Source: Bacteroidota bacterium
Lineage (GTDB): Bacteria; Bacteroidota; Bacteroidia; 2-12-FULL-35-15
Length of the DNA: 37,703 nt
NCBI GenBank assembly: GCA_947504725.1
Contig: CANNHN010000005.1
Coordinates: 1 to 37,703, forward strand
Direction of reading: 5' to 3'
A program made the position numbers and the translations under genes. Numbering within the stretch: the stretch's first letter is position 1; every line of letters begins with the position of its first letter. The notes below the pieces were generated by a model. The model ran no database searches, had not been told where the DNA came from, and worked only from the letters and a program-made list of their open reading frames with translations. Below, piece after piece: positions 36,450 through 37,703 of the stretch.

Positions 36450-36908
36450 ATGAAAAAAGTTATCCTATCAATTGGCTTAATGTTATGTGTTGCGGTAGGT
36501 GCAAATGCACAAGAAGCTGTAACTCCAAACCCCGTAAATCCAAATGCTCCAAAGTTTAAATTTGAAGCAGAAACAATGGATTATGGAACGATCGAACACA
36601 ATGCAAACGGTGATCGTGAATTTAAATTCACAAACGTTGGTAAAGAACCATTAATTATTTCTAATGCAGTAGGATCTTGCGGATGTACAACGCCTGTTTG
36701 GCCAAAAGAACCAATTAAGCCAGGTGCTTCTGCAATTATTAAAGTTCATTATGCTACTGATAGAGTAGGTCAATTTGAAAAAACAATTACATTAACTTCA
36801 AATGCTGAAACGCCTTCAAAAGTTATTAAAATAAAAGGTGTTGTAAAACCAGATCCAACACCTGCTCCAGCAACAGGAACAGTTGCGCCTGCTGAGCAAA
36901 AACACTAA
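36450..36908 (+). CDS. DUF1573 protein, array member 2
   Basis: A 152-residue paralogue of the preceding gene, with signal peptide (about 1-20, ending ANA) and DUF1573 domain containing TMDYGTIEHNANGDREFKF and GSCGCTTPVWPKEPIKPG (cysteines 77 and 79). Both copies end in basic -KH tails (EKH and EQKH). A CA-rich tract (36440-36449) directly precedes its start codon. A strong terminator follows the gene. Confidence 0.9.
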   Translation: MKKVILSIGLMLCVAVGANAQEAVTPNPVNPNAPKFKFEAETMDYGTIEHNANGDREFKFTNVGKEPLIISNAVGSCGCTTPVWPKEPIKPGASAIIKVHYATDRVGQFEKTITLTSNAETPSKVIKIKGVVKPDPTPAPATGTVAPAEQKH

Positions 36909-36933
36909 TTTGTTTTGTTTATTAGTATCTATT

Positions 36934-36973
36934 TCAAGCCCTTTTGATTAAGTTCAAAAGGGCTTGATTTTTG
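36934..36973 (+). terminator. Intrinsic terminator after DUF1573 member 2
   Basis: TCAAGCCCTTTTGA (36934-36947) pairs exactly with TCAAAAGGGCTTGA (36954-36967), a 14-bp stem with a 6-nt loop, followed by TTTTT. It divides the array into transcription units 1-2 and 3-4. Confidence 0.9.
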
Positions 36974-37006
36974 CATTTACTTTAAAATAAATCAATACTC
37001 TATAAA

Positions 37007-37408
37007 ATGAAAAAAGTAATTGTATTCTTGTGTTTCTCATTAGCCCTGTTAAATGCTTCTGCACAGCAACCTGTTGTTTCTGCTTCAAATGGTGCTAAAA
37101 TTAAATTTGAATCTGAAGTCGCAGATTATGGAATCATTGAAAAGAATGGCGATGGAAATCGAGAATTTAAATTTACAAACATTGGTAAAGAATCGTTGAT
37201 TTTGCTGAATGTAAATTCTTCATGCGGTTGTTTAGTTGCAAGCTGGCCAAAAGAACCAATCGCTCCAGGTAAATCAGGTGTAATTAAAGCGCATTACGAT
37301 ACAAGTAGAATAGGAAAATTTGAAAAAACACTTACTGTTCAGTCCAATGATGCTGAAAGACCTGCTATTGTTTTAAAAGTTAAAGGTGAAGTTTTATTAC
37401 CTAAATAA
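37007..37408 (+). CDS. DUF1573 protein, array member 3
   Basis: A 133-residue paralogue with signal peptide (about 1-19, ending ASA) and a compact DUF1573 domain: VADYGIIEKNGDGNREFKF, then SSCGCLVASWPKEPIAPG with cysteines 73 and 75. It has Leu where the other members have Thr after the second Cys, and lacks the C-terminal extension of members 1 and 2. It lies 15 bp before member 4, so these two may be cotranscribed, and after the terminator of member 2. Confidence 0.9.
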   Translation: MKKVIVFLCFSLALLNASAQQPVVSASNGAKIKFESEVADYGIIEKNGDGNREFKFTNIGKESLILLNVNSSCGCLVASWPKEPIAPGKSGVIKAHYDTSRIGKFEKTLTVQSNDAERPAIVLKVKGEVLLPK

Positions 37409-37423
37409 TTTCTATCTTTAAAT

Positions 37424-37703
37424 ATGAATTTCACAAAAACGATATTGATTCTTTTTTTAGTTGTGTTTGTAACACATGCTTTTTCGCAGGAAATTAAATT
37501 CAAGGAAACGAAACACAATTTTGGTTTTGTGCATGAAGGCGATACAGTGAAAGTAGAGTATGAGCTAAAAAATATTGGAGATAAACCTTTGATTGTTTCC
37601 AATTATGAAGTGGAATGTGGCTGTACGAAAATGGAGAGTATTCCCAACCCAATTGAACCAGGGCAAACATATATCTTGAAAGTGACATTTGATACCCATC
37701 AAA
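37424..37703 (+). CDS. DUF1573 protein, array member 4 (partial, cut by window end)
   Basis: ATG 37424 opens a frame to the window end, 93 residues visible. It has a signal peptide (about 1-21, ending AFS) and a DUF1573 domain with KHNFGFVHEGDTVKVEYEL and EVECGCTKMESIPNPIEPGQ (cysteines 65 and 67). It diverges more from members 1-3 than they do from each other. TATCTTTA at 37413-37420, one base from the -7 consensus, lies just before the start codon. Confidence 0.88.
   Translation, partial: MNFTKTILILFLVVFVTHAFSQEIKFKETKHNFGFVHEGDTVKVEYELKNIGDKPLIVSNYEVECGCTKMESIPNPIEPGQTYILKVTFDTHQ

Overview
The window is AT-rich bacterial chromosome from a member of the Bacteroidota. Pointers are the T9SS-type C-terminal sorting domain at 26597-28081, four DUF1573 proteins in a row, a DUF3467 gene directly after rpoC, absence of obvious Shine-Dalgarno sequences, and several matches to the Bacteroidota -7 promoter element TAnnTTTG. 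RpoB resembles Flavobacteriales RpoB closely as far as I can recall, but order and genus cannot be fixed from this sequence alone.

Region 1 (1-13.8 kb, all + strand) is the conserved translation/transcription block: tRNA-Gly, tRNA-Thr, tuf, tRNA-Trp, secE, nusG, rplK, rplA, rplJ, rplL, rpoB, rpoC, then a DUF3467 gene. Between the genes lie hairpins (after tRNA-Gly, tuf, rplL, rpoB and rpoC), a possible ribosomal-protein leader motif shared by the rplK and rplJ leaders, and short AACTTTA-type repeats.

Region 2 (13.8-23 kb) is mixed housekeeping and accessory genes: an exported C1-family peptidase, a SPOR-domain protein, an unrecognised 121-aa protein, DNA polymerase IV, a membrane stub that looks like a SpoIIE-type phosphatase without its catalytic domain, a PA0069-like radical SAM enzyme, an apparent GNAT-tatD-tcdA operon, a small secreted protein and an AIM24-family protein. 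Pol IV and the radical SAM enzyme, which lie close together, both end in sliding-clamp-type peptides (QLELF and QMELF).

Region 3 (23-35.8 kb) carries a fused B12-dependent acyl-CoA mutase (IcmF), a T9SS-secreted protein, a membrane-anchored PF10023-type peptidase, a DUF218 protein, an M1-family lipoprotein peptidase, an L,D-transpeptidase-like protein, a small helical protein and valS. Its spacers hold three full copies of a palindromic repeat that share their ends and core but each carry a different inner hairpin. Two of these copies flank the L,D-transpeptidase gene in opposite orientation.

Region 4 (35.8 kb to the end) is a tandem array of at least four exported DUF1573 proteins, the last cut by the window edge. 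A good sigma-54-like -24/-12 sequence lies upstream of the first. I found no rRNA, CRISPR array, intact insertion sequence or prophage. The most unusual signals are the paired clamp motifs, the repeats with exchangeable palindromes, the phosphatase stub and the DUF1573 array.
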